Source of the DNA: Hypsibius dujardini
Lineage: Eukaryota > Tardigrada > Eutardigrada > Parachela > Hypsibiidae
Direction: 5' to 3'
Assembly (NCBI GenBank): GCA_001579985.1
Contig: LRSR01005660.1
Location: 1 to 64,000, forward strand
DNA: 64,000 bases
Below the pieces are notes generated by a model that was given only the letters and a program-made list of their open reading frames with translations, was not told the DNA's origin and did no database searches. The translations under genes were made by a program, and so were the position numbers. Shown one piece after another: positions 47,291-59,700 of this stretch. Numbering within the stretch: position 1 is the first letter of the stretch; every line of letters begins with the position of its first letter.

Positions 47291-47655
47291 TCTGTTGCAG
47301 ACTTATCCGGTACGTTGATTCGAGTCCTCAGTTCCGAGATGGGTTGTGCCACTTTCAACTGGATATTTGCAATGACAGTCGTCGAGGTGGTGGTTCCTTG
47401 AAAGGCCGTCAGACTGATTTTCGTCAGTTGCAACGGTTTGACAGCGAATTTCTCTCCGTTCCACATGCTGACCTGACGGGCGTCCTTCAACAGTGACCTT
47501 AATCGAGATTGTTCTTCGTTGATAGACATTGGGCCGGTTTGGGAGTTGTTCCTGCCTAGGCATACCATTCTCCAAGAACCACTTGATTTAACGCTGCTCC
47601 AAATGATTACCAAATCTTCAAAGAAAGCGGCTGATTCGGAAGAATTGTCGCCCAT
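47254..47655 (-). CDS. Unrecognised exon joined to propeller copy F
   Basis: Open frame of about 120 residues (MGDNSSESAAFFEDLVIIW...RVPDKSATEG-type end) running straight into the first-blade sequence FLVFAQGPSL. It has Ser/Thr-rich beta-type stretches and no known motif that I can see. The frame ends soon inside the blade, so copy F as assembled is not a working gene. A 21-base gap lies 170 bp upstream. Confidence 0.4.
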   Translation of the reverse strand: MGDNSSESAAFFEDLVIIWSSVKSSGSWRMVCLGRNNSQTGPMSINEEQSRLRSLLKDARQVSMWNGEKFAVKPLQLTKISLTAFQGTTTSTTVIANIQLKVAQPISELRTRINVPDKSATEGFLVFAQGPSL

Positions 47656-47828
47656 GTAGTTGAAACAACTGCGCTGGATTTTTCCGAATTGGCGACCTCC
47701 AAACTGCTGCTGATCATTGTTCGCTTTAGAGTGTCCCGCAGATGTCAGTTATTTTTTTCCTGAATGTCATTGATGATCTACAAATGGGTAAGAACATGGC
47801 TAGATTTAAAGACATGACGGACATGGGT

Positions 47829-47849
47829 NNNNNNNNNNNNNNNNNNNNN
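47829..47849. other. Assembly gap (21 N)
   Basis: Run of N. The two sides may not be truly adjacent. Confidence 1.
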
Positions 47850-48201
47850 CACCTTTCGTGAACCGAGAGGGGGGCGGGGGAGGTTTCAACTTCCATTTTG
47901 AATTAAAACGGTCGATCCTTGGGCAGGCAGTGCAACTATGAATCTACCTATTTTGCTTGTGAAAAATGCCTGCTTCGCAACTCAAAAGTTTAATAAAGTT
48001 TAACTGTTTGAGATTGTTATTTACTGATTTGACTTATAAAATATTTTACTCTGTTATTCTGTTTTACTAGTTATTCTTTTTAGTTACTTTTTTCGACTTC
48101 ATTTTTTATTTTAATTGAATATTTTAGTTTCATCAAATCGGTCACTGGATAAGATTCCATCGGAAACTGTTTTACATTATCCTTGAATTATAACAACATT
48201 T

Positions 48202-48886
48202 TTAGCAGAAAAATTTCCTCCTATTTTTGTCGTGATTTTCCGGTCGCGCATTTTTTGCCCGCCAAAAGACAGTGTCCCACATGTCACGAGTCAGAACGTT
48301 CGATCCGACCTTTTCTACCTCCATCAGCTCCTCCAAATGACGAGCAACATTTACAGCTTCATCAGAACTAACGAAAAAGTTCTCGTCTTGTATCTCGGTG
48401 GCGATGAAGTTGCTTGACACATCGAGCTCAATATTTTTCAGGTCAGCTACAGGGCAAGTAAATCCTATCCTCGTTGGGAAACTTTCGCAGAATTTCACTA
48501 AAAAATTCGGAGCGTTGCATGTGTTGAAATTTGATCTCAGCAGAACGTTTTTCAGTACGATGCGTTTGTAGATTGTAGAAGACTTCGAAACTCGAGGTAA
48601 ACACTTCCGGATGTTGGCGAATATTATCCGCGACTTTACTGCATGTTTCGTTGGTCAAACAGGTGATTCGAAAGGTAAAGGTTGACGGCCGATTGGCGTA
48701 TGACGTCCATTCATTCGCAATATGATATTTTTCAGAACGAACTTTACTGTCGATTGTGATCTCCTCAATCGGCAGCAATTGAATGCTGTGTGTTAAGACT
48801 TTCCATCCAAGTTGACATGACAAGGCAGTCTGAATGGCCTGCCGATACTCGGGATACCACATTTTCACTTGAAAAACAGTTTCCAA
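48202..48886 (-). CDS. Unknown protein, two overlapping open frames
   Basis: 48443-48886 (MWYPEYRQAIQTALSCQLGW..IQLLPIEEITIDS) and 48202-48498 (VADLKNIELDVSS..LEELMEVEKVGSN..DTVFWRAKNARPE) look like one protein of about 240 residues. The frame changes near 48480, from one base too many or too few, or a small intron I cannot place. Composition and codon use look genuine. The text has alternating strand and helix patterns and few Cys. I do not recognise a family. A possible acceptor TTTTTCAAG lies near 48870, so a 5' exon may exist. Confidence 0.45.
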
Positions 48887-48889
48887 TAT

Positions 48890-49420
48890 TTCCTTAAAGT
48901 AGTTCTAGTGGATTGTCGTTGAATTCCTTCACAATTTTTTTCATTTATTGTATCGCCAAATTTGTAGAAGTTTCAGTTGTCGTGAGTGTTTCAATTGATC
49001 TCAAAATTTTTCTCTCGAACTGACTGTCTTTCTCTTAAATTATTTAATAAATCAGATCATTTTGCCTTGGATTACAATTCAATTTTACCGATTAGTTCAA
49101 CATTTTTTAATACTATTTTGTCGTGTGTTGAATTCAGTAACTTCTGTTTGCAATGCCACTTTTTTATGTGTTCAGTGTTTGTATATTATTTAATTTAATT
49201 TCTGCAATATGAGTGCAACGAATACGCTAATTTAATTTAATTAAATTGAACTATTTAAAAAGTTTAGATTAATTTAATTTAATTTAATTTAGATTTAATT
49301 TAATTTTAATTAAAATATATTCTGAAGTTTAGTTTAAGTTTCGCAATAGAAGTGTAACGGAAAGATTTATTTAGTTTAATTTAATATTTTATTCTGGTGA
49401 TATCAAATTTGTTCCTTGCA
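48890..49420. other. AT-rich spacer
   Basis: (TTTAATTTAA)n-like low-complexity DNA. No gene seen. Confidence 0.6.
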
Positions 49421-49421
49421 G

Positions 49422-49568
49422 GTTACTGGTTTTGGTTCCACGCATACGTGGCAGTGCGTTACGGGATCGCCGTTCCTTACCTACAGATTGCGGTCGGATT
49501 GTCTGCCCTCTTGTACTGCATCAAGCTACAAGACTATTCGTCTTCATAGCCAAACAAAATACCATTGA
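49422..49568 (+). pseudogene. ATP5MF exon 3 fragment
   Basis: Acceptor TTCCTTGCAG, then the GYW.WFH.YVAVRYG reading and most of the C-terminal span. An extra base in the ATCAACTACAAG region shifts the frame. The spacer copy follows (49569-50290). Confidence 0.85.
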
Positions 49569-50289
49569 TCAACCAATCAAACGACAATGTTTCCTCTGCT
49601 TCTCTGCTTTTGTAATGTTTTGCTGTGTTTAGCATGAGGAGAAGTTCTGTTTATGCGCCTACTACTCTCTGAGCAATTGGAAAAGCAAACAACGTATTGC
49701 GGTAGTTGTGGCTTTGTCTTGGTCGATTGTGGTTTCATTTACTCATGTTATTCATTTCGTAATGGTATCTGGCGTGACACGTGTGCAATCACTTCTGGGA
49801 AGTCGATTTTCCGCCAGGAATGATGAAGACTAAAATTACGCAACGAAATCACTTTCTCAGTCCGCTAAAAACTAATTGCAAAAGAATTTTATTTAGTTTT
49901 TCAGTGACTATTTTAGTCGAAATTGATTCATTTATTATTTCATTAATTGAAGAAGTACGAATACATTTAATAGTTTTAATTTACTTTTAAACTTTAGTTA
50001 AAGCTGACTGACTAAATTCATTTTTTGACTTATTTCTCAATTAAATATTTAGTAATTGACGTTTGATTCACTATTTGACAGTAATAAAAGAGTTGGAAAA
50101 TTAGACAGTTTGTAGTTTTGCTCGAAATGAGCAGACCGATTTTAATTGCCAATTTCGTTTTTCAATTTAATTTTTATTAAATTGCCAGTTTAGTTTAATT
50201 TCCTGTTTTACGAAACAAAGAATACAAAATAAATTTGTTGTAGTTTTCTTTTAGTTTTTAATTTTGGTCGTAATTGACGGAAGTTTGTT

Positions 50290-51600
50290 CAACAAATCAA
50301 CAAAAAACTGCGAAAACAGGCATCCGTTTCACCAACAAATGTCATTGACTCTTATTAAACAACGATGTTTTGCAAAATATGTTTTTGACCAGTCGTAATT
50401 ATCGAGATTGATCATTTATCCGTTTGATAGTTCCGCTCGCGAGCCGTCCAACAGGGTGGGTGTATAACAAACGTGTCAGTATGGCTTTGGCACTGGCACC
50501 GGCAGTGACAGTGGCACTATGGCAATGGCAGTGGTAGTGGCAGTGGCACTATGGCCATGGCACTATAGCAGTGGAAATATGGCAGTGCCACTATAGCAGT
50601 GGAACTATGGCAGTGGCAGTGGTAGTGGCAGTGGCACTATGGCAATGGCATTATAGCAGTGGAACTATGGCAGTGGCAGTGGTAGTGGCAGTGGCACTAT
50701 AGCAGTAGAAATATGGCAGTGGCAGTGGCACGACCGCGTGGAAACTTACTTTTAAGACTGGTTTTGCGGCGCGATTTTAAGGCGTAACGCAAATCGCGTT
50801 TGCCATATATATGGCCCCAGGTGTGCGTAAAAAACCACCTGCCCACTGAAATGCGCGTCAGTCTTCAATCAAGCAACTTACAAACGGATCACATGTTTAA
50901 TGATCTTCAGAAATTTCATATGTAGTTTTTTTATTAAAATATCTAGCTGTTGGCGTTTTAAGTTTTTGTTGTTTTTCGACTTGAGGGAAGTGGGAGTTGG
51001 TAAAACTTACGAGAAAACATAGGTGGGTTATTGCCTAATTCCGATTTCCACTTCCCTGAAATCGAAAAACAACAGAAACTTAAAACGTCAAAAGCTAAAT
51101 ATTTTTTCCCCCCCCCCCCATCCCGTCCAGTCAGATTTCGTCAGATATTTTTCGCGCCCCCGCCCCCTAACCAATACTGACGTCATTAACGGATGTTCCC
51201 TTATGATAAAATGAAAGAGGAGAACATTCTCTGTCGAATGAGTGGTGACTTACTTTCCCAGTTTCCACGCGGTAGTGCCACTGCCACTGCCATAGTGCCA
51301 TTGCCATAGTGCCATTGCAGTAGTGCCATCGCAATAGTGCCACTGCCACTGCCAATTGCCCTCTGAATCAGATCGAACGTTCAATCGAGTGCAGGGCCAT
51401 ACTAACGGAGGCGGGGCTTACCTCTTCCTTGAGATCCCTCTTCCTTGAGATCGCAAGCATACGGTGACTGGTTTACGATAACAAGAAACCATATTTTGTC
51501 TCAATAGTTGGCTCAACCCCGACTGAATTAATTGTCAATCAAATCCCAATAGTTTAAATGTTTGACCTCAGGAACTGCCAGTTCCGGTGTTTTCGGCAAA
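50290..51600. other. Fold-back-bearing spacer, no gene
   Basis: Largely the inverted-repeat element at 50440-51400. No supported exon. Confidence 0.6.
50440..51400. repeat. Fold-back element with inverted GGCAGT minisatellite
   Basis: Left arm: (GGCAGTGGCACTATGGCAAT)n at 50480-50735, then CGTGGAAACTTACTTT. Right arm: its complement AGTAAGT...TTTCCACGCGG at 51245-51280, then (GCCACTGCCATAGT)n to 51355. A nested inner inverted repeat pairs 50938-50998 with 51045-51105 (GTTTTAAGTTT.TGTTGTTTTTCGA against TCGAAAAACAACAGAAAC). Minisatellite copy number differs between arms. Confidence 0.75.
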
Positions 51601-51682
51601 AAGCGCTATTGATTTTGCCCTCTGATCGCACCTTTGGCTGTCTGGAAAGCAGGTTCTGAAAGAATATTTCCCAAGCTCACAC

Positions 51683-52272
51683 CTCCCGATGTCCATAGAC
51701 ATTGGTTGTTCTTGTACAAGCAGAAATATCCCTGGTCAAGAACCTTCAGTATAGCTCCAGACAATTGGGGACTTCTTGTGTCAGTGCTCCAGACCAGGTG
51801 CCGTGGTCTTAGATGGTACATGGCAAGATTCCCGTCTGCCTGCATGCTAACAGAAGTTGGAGTCCACGCGGGATCCTCGTAGGTCATATTGGAGGACCAG
51901 ATGGCGTTACCATCACGTTGATTATAAAGAACTAAGTTGCCGTCCATTTCCATTGCCAGCCTCACGTTACCATCAGGTGACCAAAGAGACTCACCAACTT
52001 TAAGGTCATTTCCCGAGCCGAGGTCTGATGATTTGCATTTGTACATCAGACAGATCTTGCGTATATCAATACCGCTTAAGCCAGTTTGAAGTCCAATGTC
52101 TTCCCTTCGTATTTTGCTCGGACTCTGATGGTGGGTCCAACTGTGACACCACTGACAGGATTTGTTCTTGCAAATAAATGGCTGGGGTAGTGTAGGATCG
52201 AGTCGAAATCGTAGGGTAATCCGAAGGCAGTTATGGTATTGTTGTCCCACGAACGAAAGTTGTCTTCTTCTC
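51683..52272 (-). pseudogene. Astacin C-terminal / bulb-type lectin exon
   Basis: One exon, acceptor TTTTACAG at 52273 and phase-1 donor (GGGAG|GTGTGAGC). It begins in the astacin C-lobe (NFRSWDNN.., DFDSILHYP with the Met-turn changed to ILHY, TIRV), continues as GLQTGLSGIDIRKICLMYKC, then a two-blade bulb-type lectin with VGESLWSPDG, MEMDGNLVLYN and MQADGNLAMYH. The last two keep the mannose-site pattern xxDxNxVxY. The frame shifts once between TIRVRAKYE and EDIGLQTG, and the HExxH exons are absent nearby, so this copy is not functional as assembled. It shows directly that protease and lectin share one exon. Confidence 0.72.
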
Positions 52273-52791
52273 CTGTAAAAGGACCAATAAAAAACCATCG
52301 AAATTACCAATGAACACTTAGGGTCCCATGTCTTAAATAATATTTTAGTTGGACAAGCAGTGTGACAGTAGTTGTCCCACCAAATGGCAGAGGTTATTAC
52401 AGTGCTGACGCCAATAGCCGCAAATGCGCCGACTGGCGTAGAAAAATATTCCTTATCTTTGATTAATTGAGGATAAAGTATCCAGTGGCGGATCGGATGC
52501 CTTGTTCTCAATCAATGGTGAATCAGGAAATTAAGGTCGACTCGAATGCGAGAGCGAGCTTGGGAGGCTTGGAGGCTTCACTTAAGGGAGTTGCTGCTGC
52601 AAATACTTGTACCTTGTACGAGGAACCATGTGATTCTTGATTAACTTAATTTGCTTATCGATTCAAATTAGCATGTCTGACTGCGCTTGATTGATGTATT
52701 GACTCGATTTGATTGCCCGTTAAATTTAGCATTGTCGGCTATGCTTGATTGATGTATTAGTGTCGTTTCACTGGCCTTTTTAATTTATTCA

Positions 52792-52894
52792 GCGGACACG
52801 CCATTCGGACAGGTGAAGATTGGGGAACTTCCGGCATGACTGTCACGACGCTGCATGAATCCCGTGGCCATGTCGAGAGCGGTTAGTCGAGTCA
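52792..52894 (+). pseudogene. ATP5MF exon 2 fragment
   Basis: Reads DTPFGQVKIGELPA then TGA in place of the Trp codon, then SRR.MNPVAMSRAVS. It ends directly in the shared spacer (52905 on). Intron 2 and exon 3 are deleted. Confidence 0.85.
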
Positions 52895-53773
52895 TTAGAA
52901 AGAAGCAAACAACCTTTTTGTGGCAGTTGTCGCTTTGTGTTGGTCGATCGCGGTATGATTTATTGATGCTGTTCATTTCATAATCTTACCTGGTGTGACA
53001 CGTGTGCAATCACTTCCGAGAAGACCATTTTGGACCAGGGAAGATAACGACAAAAAATTACGGAAAAAATCACTTTTTCAGTTCGCAAAAAAATAATTGC
53101 AGAAAATTTTTAATTTAGTTTTTCAGTGAGTATTTTGGTCTGAATTGACCCATTTATAATTAATTATTTGAAGAGGTAAGAAAACTTTTAGTAGTTTTTA
53201 TTTAATTTTTAATTATAGTTAAAGCTGACTGACTAATTTCATTTGTTTGCTTCATAACCCAATTAAGTATTTGGTAACTGGCACGTTTCATTTACTTTTT
53301 GACAGTAATAAAATAACTAAACATTTTTTAGTTTGTGGTTTTGGTCGAAATGGGAAACCGATTTTTAGTTGCCTGTTTCATTTTTCAATTAAATTTTATT
53401 TTGTTTTGTTTAAAAAATAGTTTAGTCAAAATTTCTTGTTTTACTCTCCAAAAAATTAAAAAAAATGTTGGTGGCAGATATCTTTAGTTTTCAGTCTTGG
53501 TCGAAATTTACGGAGTAATTTCGTTGTTCTTTTTATTTCTCAAATAAATCTAATCATTGACCCTTTTAGTTTAGTTTATTTCATTATCCAATGAATAATT
53601 GAAAAACGAATCATTGGGTTGATTCTCTAAGAAATGTAACCAAACTAGAGTATACCGAACAATTTCACTTCGTATCCGATTAAAAATTTGGACCGTGAAA
53701 ACAACCAAAACAGAGATAAAGAAATCTGCGACGGAAGTTTGTCCGACAAATCGGAAAGTAACTGCGCAAAATG

Positions 53774-56700
53774 TTACGGAGTGCAGGATGAATTGCCGTC
53801 AGGGCAGACACATTTCTTGTTATTTCCCGGGAGAGGCAGACAGATGAAAGGACATCCTCCGTTGGAAACAGCGCATGCATTGCTCACTAAAACGAAAATG
53901 AAACTAGGCTGTGAATCGAGTTCTAAGTTGAATGGTTTTAATTGACCGTACATTTGGGGCACTGTTCTGGCACAAAAACAATTCCGTGTAAGGGTCCACT
54001 TCGTCCGGCTGGAAGGGAAAGCCGCTTCATTGTCAATCCACTTTTGGTGATACTGTTCACGATGACACTGCAACAGAACACAGATTGAGCACAGACAATT
54101 CCATGATTCGCTAGCAACATTTAGTTACTTTGAAGTGAATGTCCAGTAAACACGTTCTTCCGACAATGAGATGCCACCCGAGTATTCTCCCACACTTCTT
54201 TGAGCCGAGACAGTTCGTTTGTCTCCTCCATTCAACGAAATGCATTCGATATTTCTAGTATCTGCGGAAAATGATCGAAACAATAATTAGCAGATATTTT
54301 GCTCCGTTACGTTTGAATAAACAACATTATAGCGGATTATATGTTGCTTTTACTCTGACAAAGAGTTTGGAAGTGTCACCGTCATTTATGACGGCCGGAC
54401 ATTTCATCAGTCGGTTGTTGTCAAATACATCGACGGATCCGGACATAAAGGTGTCCAAAGAGACGGGTAAGTGCAGAACAAACCAACGGACCTTCGACTA
54501 TAAATGAGTTTGTGTTTTGACAACCACGTCAGCTTACCCCAGTCTGCCCAGTAAAGATCGTTTGCTTCGTAATCCAAAGCCAGTGAACGGGCGTCGACTC
54601 CAGTGACCAAGACTTGACGATTACTTCCATCCATGAAGGCAGTTTCGATTTTTCCTCCATAATGTGACCAGTAGATTGAACTGCAAATGTATAAAAGTGA
54701 TTGGGATGGCGGCAATAAATTCTTTATTGGTAAACTCTTCTTCGGACAGGACAGCAATAAATTCACAGCAAACTTAGTTTCTGTTCCTGTGGATTACAAT
54801 AACGAGATGATCGAGAGGTGGTTCCCAAACTACAATGTTGTTTTTTCATTATCTCTGTATTCACTTGATGGGGAAAAGAGCAGTTAATTTCATATTGTGA
54901 TGTATGAAGTTGAAATCATGTAAATGCCCCAAAATTTGTTAGCCTTTTAAAAGCTTAATAAAGCTTGCCCCCTCGCCCGGCGGAGGGGGGGAGCGAACAA
55001 TTTTTTCGAGTCTCCCTCCGGCAGGCTTGCTTTCTGCCCCGGCCGATCTTAATCTGCTTTTAGGTCTTTCTTTTGTTTCAGATGGTACCAAAAAAATTTC
55101 TTGTCACATGAGGTGATTGGTTGGAAAATAATTTTGACGCGGCTGGTTTTCCAGGTGTTGCATTTTGACGTTGCGTTTTCACAATGCCTCGTAAACTATT
55201 TTTGGAAGTGTGTCACTCCATTTTGACCTTGCACACTCTTAAATATTCGGCCAACAAAGTCATAAAAAAATGCAGCGGAAGAAGCCGGCCGACCCAAACC
55301 ACCATCAAAAGCCATGAACTCTGGCAAGGCAAAAGTTAGGACTGCAACCTTCCTCAAAAAAGTCAAGAAGGCCACGACTGGACCCAACCCGCTGACTCAT
55401 TCTCATATCGCACTTGAGCTGGGAGTATCGCAGACTACTATTCAGCGCGTCATCAACGAGGAATTGGAGGGGAAGGTACGAAAAAAGTACAGGGTGCACG
55501 GGTTGTCGGATGCGATGATTCAATAACGCCTCGCACGAGGTTTACGCTTCCTGAACTGGATCAGCGGTCGAAAATGGGAAATTATTTTAACCATTGATAA
55601 AGCCTGGGTGTACCTCACTAATTGCAAAGGACAGCGGAGGATTTACTACGAATTTCGGGAAGAACGCACAGAAAAAATTTGGACCACGTTTTAGAAGAAA
55701 TCTCATCCTAAAGGCGTGACGTTCGTTGCGGAAGTCTGCAATCGCGGGAAAACCAGGATTTGTTTCATTGAACCAGGTGCAAAAATACATTCTAAGTACT
55801 ACATCAAAAAATTCCTCACGCCAATGTTTCGGGATGACGTGCCTCGTTTGTTCCCTGGGAAGCTTTTGAGGAAAGCCGTCGTCGACCATGACTCCGCCCC
55901 ATCCCACGCGTTGAAACCGAAACCGGATTGGTTTCGTTTGGCCGCAATTCGGTTCATTCCGAAAGAGGATTGGATGGGCAACAGCCCTGATATGGCTCCG
56001 ATAGATTTTTGTGTGAGCGAATTTTTAAATCGGAATTGTTTAACAAGGCACCGACTACTGTCATGGGCTTGAAACGTGTTATGTATTCAGTGTAATCCAC
56101 GCTTGAACAGCGCAAAATTCACAGAGCTCCCAAATCTAGGCCCGGTTGCGTCGAAGTGATGGTCGAGAAGGGCGGTCATCATATTGAACACATTTTGAGT
56201 GGACATTAGAAGTTTTAGTATTTATTTTGGAATTAATAAAAATCGGCCACAAACAAATGGATCGGCCTCTGCACAAGGGAACTTCAACTTATTAAGATGG
56301 AATTACGATTTCTTCGAGATCCAGATTTTAAGTGAATACCGGTCGAGATTGAATATGATTGACAACTATTCCTAGACGCATAAACTGTCTCTTGCGTCGG
56401 GAGAATACTGTACTGACGCACTATAAATCGCAATCCTTGACTACAAAAGCAATCAGTGCATGACAACTGCTAATACCATGAACAAGATATTTTGGTGAAC
56501 TCTCAGGAAACTAAATGAAAGTTTTACTGCATTATTATCATACAACTTAAAAAATGGTTGCTTAGTTGATGGTTGATCGCTTCATCAACTTACCCGCGGG
56601 AAGGATGCACGGCAAGGGCTGAGATTCCAAAGATTATATTCTGTGAAATGATAGTTTTGTTTCCATCCTCCAGGTGATTTATTTTTGCTACAAGAATGGC

Positions 56701-59700
56701 CCAGCCTTGAACCCAAAACAGATTTCCGGACACGAAGTCCACGGCCAATCCGCCATATATTCCAGCTAGAAATGAGAATCGATGCCATATTCAGCATCGC
56801 TCTCCAGAAATTACCATTAATGACGGTATTTCGCAAAACTTTGTTTACCTTCTGAAACGACCGGATGATTGTCTGAGCCATCATATCGAGAACGTCTAAT
56901 TTCCGTTTGCCTATTTGTCCAGTAGAGATGATGGTTAACACAGTCCACTGAAACGTCACGATTATCTTCTCCAGAAATATTTGTAAGCTGTTTAATGTCG
57001 TCACGACCATCCACAGATAATTTCCAAAGGGATGGACCTTGCGCGAAAACAAGAAATCCTCCTGTTTTGTGTGGTTCTGTTGTAGTCCGTCGCTCTGAAA
57101 AGAGGCAGCCAAAATAAACACTGCGGGCGAGGAACAATCTTTCTGCAGCATACTTCTTTTGGATAAAACATTGGTTGTACTCACCAATATAATATTATAG
57201 TCTGTGACTTCTCATCAAGTTAGAATAAACGTTTGCGTCAAGTTGTGGGTGTGTATAAAAGGTTTGAGATGGGAGATGGAGGATGTAAGATAGGGGATGG
57301 GAGATGGGAGATGGGGATGGGAGATAGGTGAAAAATGGGGGATGTCAGTTATCAGGATGGGGATCGACAATTTGAGTTATGAGAATGAGGCATGCGAGAT
57401 TTTAAAAATGAAAGTTGTGAGATTTGAGCACAAAATATTTAAAAGGTTTCCGTCCGATCGAGCCGTGAGTGGTCAGTTTGATGTACATATACTGTACGCT
57501 GCCATTCGTCCACGCGAACTTTATAAGTATTATATTGTATAATGAACTTTACATCATATATGATGCTTAAAGAAGTTTTCATGTATACCGCCATCGTGAA
57601 GTGGTTTCGATAGATAACTGCTGTACAATGTACTCAACTTATACCGCGTCAGTGATATCCACAAAGAAAAGATCCGTTTAACTACAGTACTGAAACGTTT
57701 CAACAAATTTCTTTCTAAATCCGTTTTCACCCACCCAAATGAAATAGTGGTGACCTAACGTGAGCCTTAAAAACATCATATCTCGAATCAAGTGTCACAC
57801 GGAATGGAATCAATACAAACTGGGCGGACATTTCCCCTCTCACATCAAAAGAAAGAAGCAGGTAACGACGGGGCCGTCAAACAAGACTGATATCCCTCCC
57901 CCCGGAATACAGTCACCAGACCGATCACTTCCGCGTATTTCTGTTACTCATCAGCGTGTCGTAAATTTTGTACGGCAAAACAAAAAAATCACTCACTGTA
58001 GGCGACTGAAAGCTGTAATAACCCTAGGCAATTCCTATTTTCTCACAACTTTACCATAGATATAAATACTTTTTTATATGAACCAGTTCATTTGCACGCT
58101 GTTACAATACAGAACAACAATTTTGATACCAATTATCGTATCCAAGACAATTTTTTACCACAACACTACTTCCGATACTTGCAGTAACAGATCCACTACA
58201 ACGGACGGAATCAGAACCGAGATAGCATTTATAATTTTTTTTGCCTTCGCGAATTTTTAAATTTTCAAATTTGGCAATGTTTTTTGGCACTGACTGAAGA
58301 GCGCTGTGAAGTTATCAATGTGAAGTTTGTGAAGTTCATAAAACTAAATGAATTCTGAATTTAGTTTACCCAACAATTTCATCTTATATTTAATCCTCCC
58401 GGCCTCAATGGATAGCTAAGCACAGCCCCGTGCCACACATACCGGGTGCGGGGTTCATTTTGGCACAAACTTTGCCTTCTTTTTTCATTCACAAAATTTC
58501 GTCAAAAAATTACTGAAAAATTGCAGAAAGTAGAGAAATAGGTCTTCTACCGGGAACAAAAAAGAGTTTACTCAATATGAAAGACTCTGGCCTTCTCCAT
58601 CTTGCGAACTCGAGATATCCAGAAATTAATGCTGTCCTGAATCACTTGCTGGAAAATCGTCTCTTATTTGTCCTTCAATATCTTAGCCAATCGGGCGAAG
58701 CTGGAAATAAGTTTGTGTTGGGTGACACGCTCCTTTAGTAGGCTCCACACACAATAAATGAGAAGATAGAGATTGGGGCTGTTGGGCGGGATATTGGCGT
58801 TCCGAATGAAGCAGGGCAGTTTTTTCTCCAAAAAGGCCTGCACAGTTCCTGCCGCGTGGCACGGTACTTTGTCTTAATACAAAATCGCCGAATTCGCTTC
58901 CAGACCGTAGGGAAGGTTCTCCAGCATCGGTTTGAGTCAACTTGTTTTGTAGATATGCTGATTGAAGCTCAAACCAGATTTCAAAACAACGAGGAGAGAT
59001 CGACCGGAAAAAGAACCGGCGGCAAAGACGATCACGCACAAAGCAGACTTGAGAAATTGCTTGTGAAACGGTTTTTTGTCTTCGGCAGCGCCTTTTTGGC
59101 ATCTCCCAAGGCAAAACAATAAATACTACGTTTTGAGACCTTCTCCTATAACACAACTACAATCTGAGGCACCGAAAAACCTCGGGATAAGCGGGACACA
59201 ATGAGATTTCGGATCTCCTCACAAATCATTTTCACATTCTTTTAATTGTAAACAAATGAAATTTCCTTTTTGTGTGAGTGAGAAAGGGGGCTTTTGTTTC
59301 TCAATTGAGTGCTTAATCACTAAAATTGGCCAGCGCGCGCGTGCGCTTGCCAACTTTTAATTTTGTGCCAAAATGAATCCCGCACGGAGTATACATACGC
59401 ACAGTTTAAAATTGAGGCACACATACTCTTTAGTCTTGTTTTAATATATTTAATTTTATATTTAAAATGCCGAAAATCGACCTTTTTATTTGAAATAAAA
59501 TATATTTATATTTTATTTAAAAGAGATGACTCGCATTAATTTTATTTATATTTTATTTGGAACAACATTTTTCCTCAACAACAATTTAAAGTTTTTTATC
59601 CACAGCAAGCCGTCATTTAAATAAACATTTTATTTGAATTTAATGTAGATCTTTTGACCAAAAACCACGAAAAGCAACTACCTTGTTCCAAATTAATAGG

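Noticed and set aside
49180-49400. Possible regulatory (TTTAAT)n block
   Set aside because: Plain AT-rich low-complexity DNA with no structure beyond the repeat.
58683-59156. Long minus-strand Arg/Cys-rich frame
   Set aside because: It is an out-of-frame reading of a mariner-type transposase inside the element 58446-59385.
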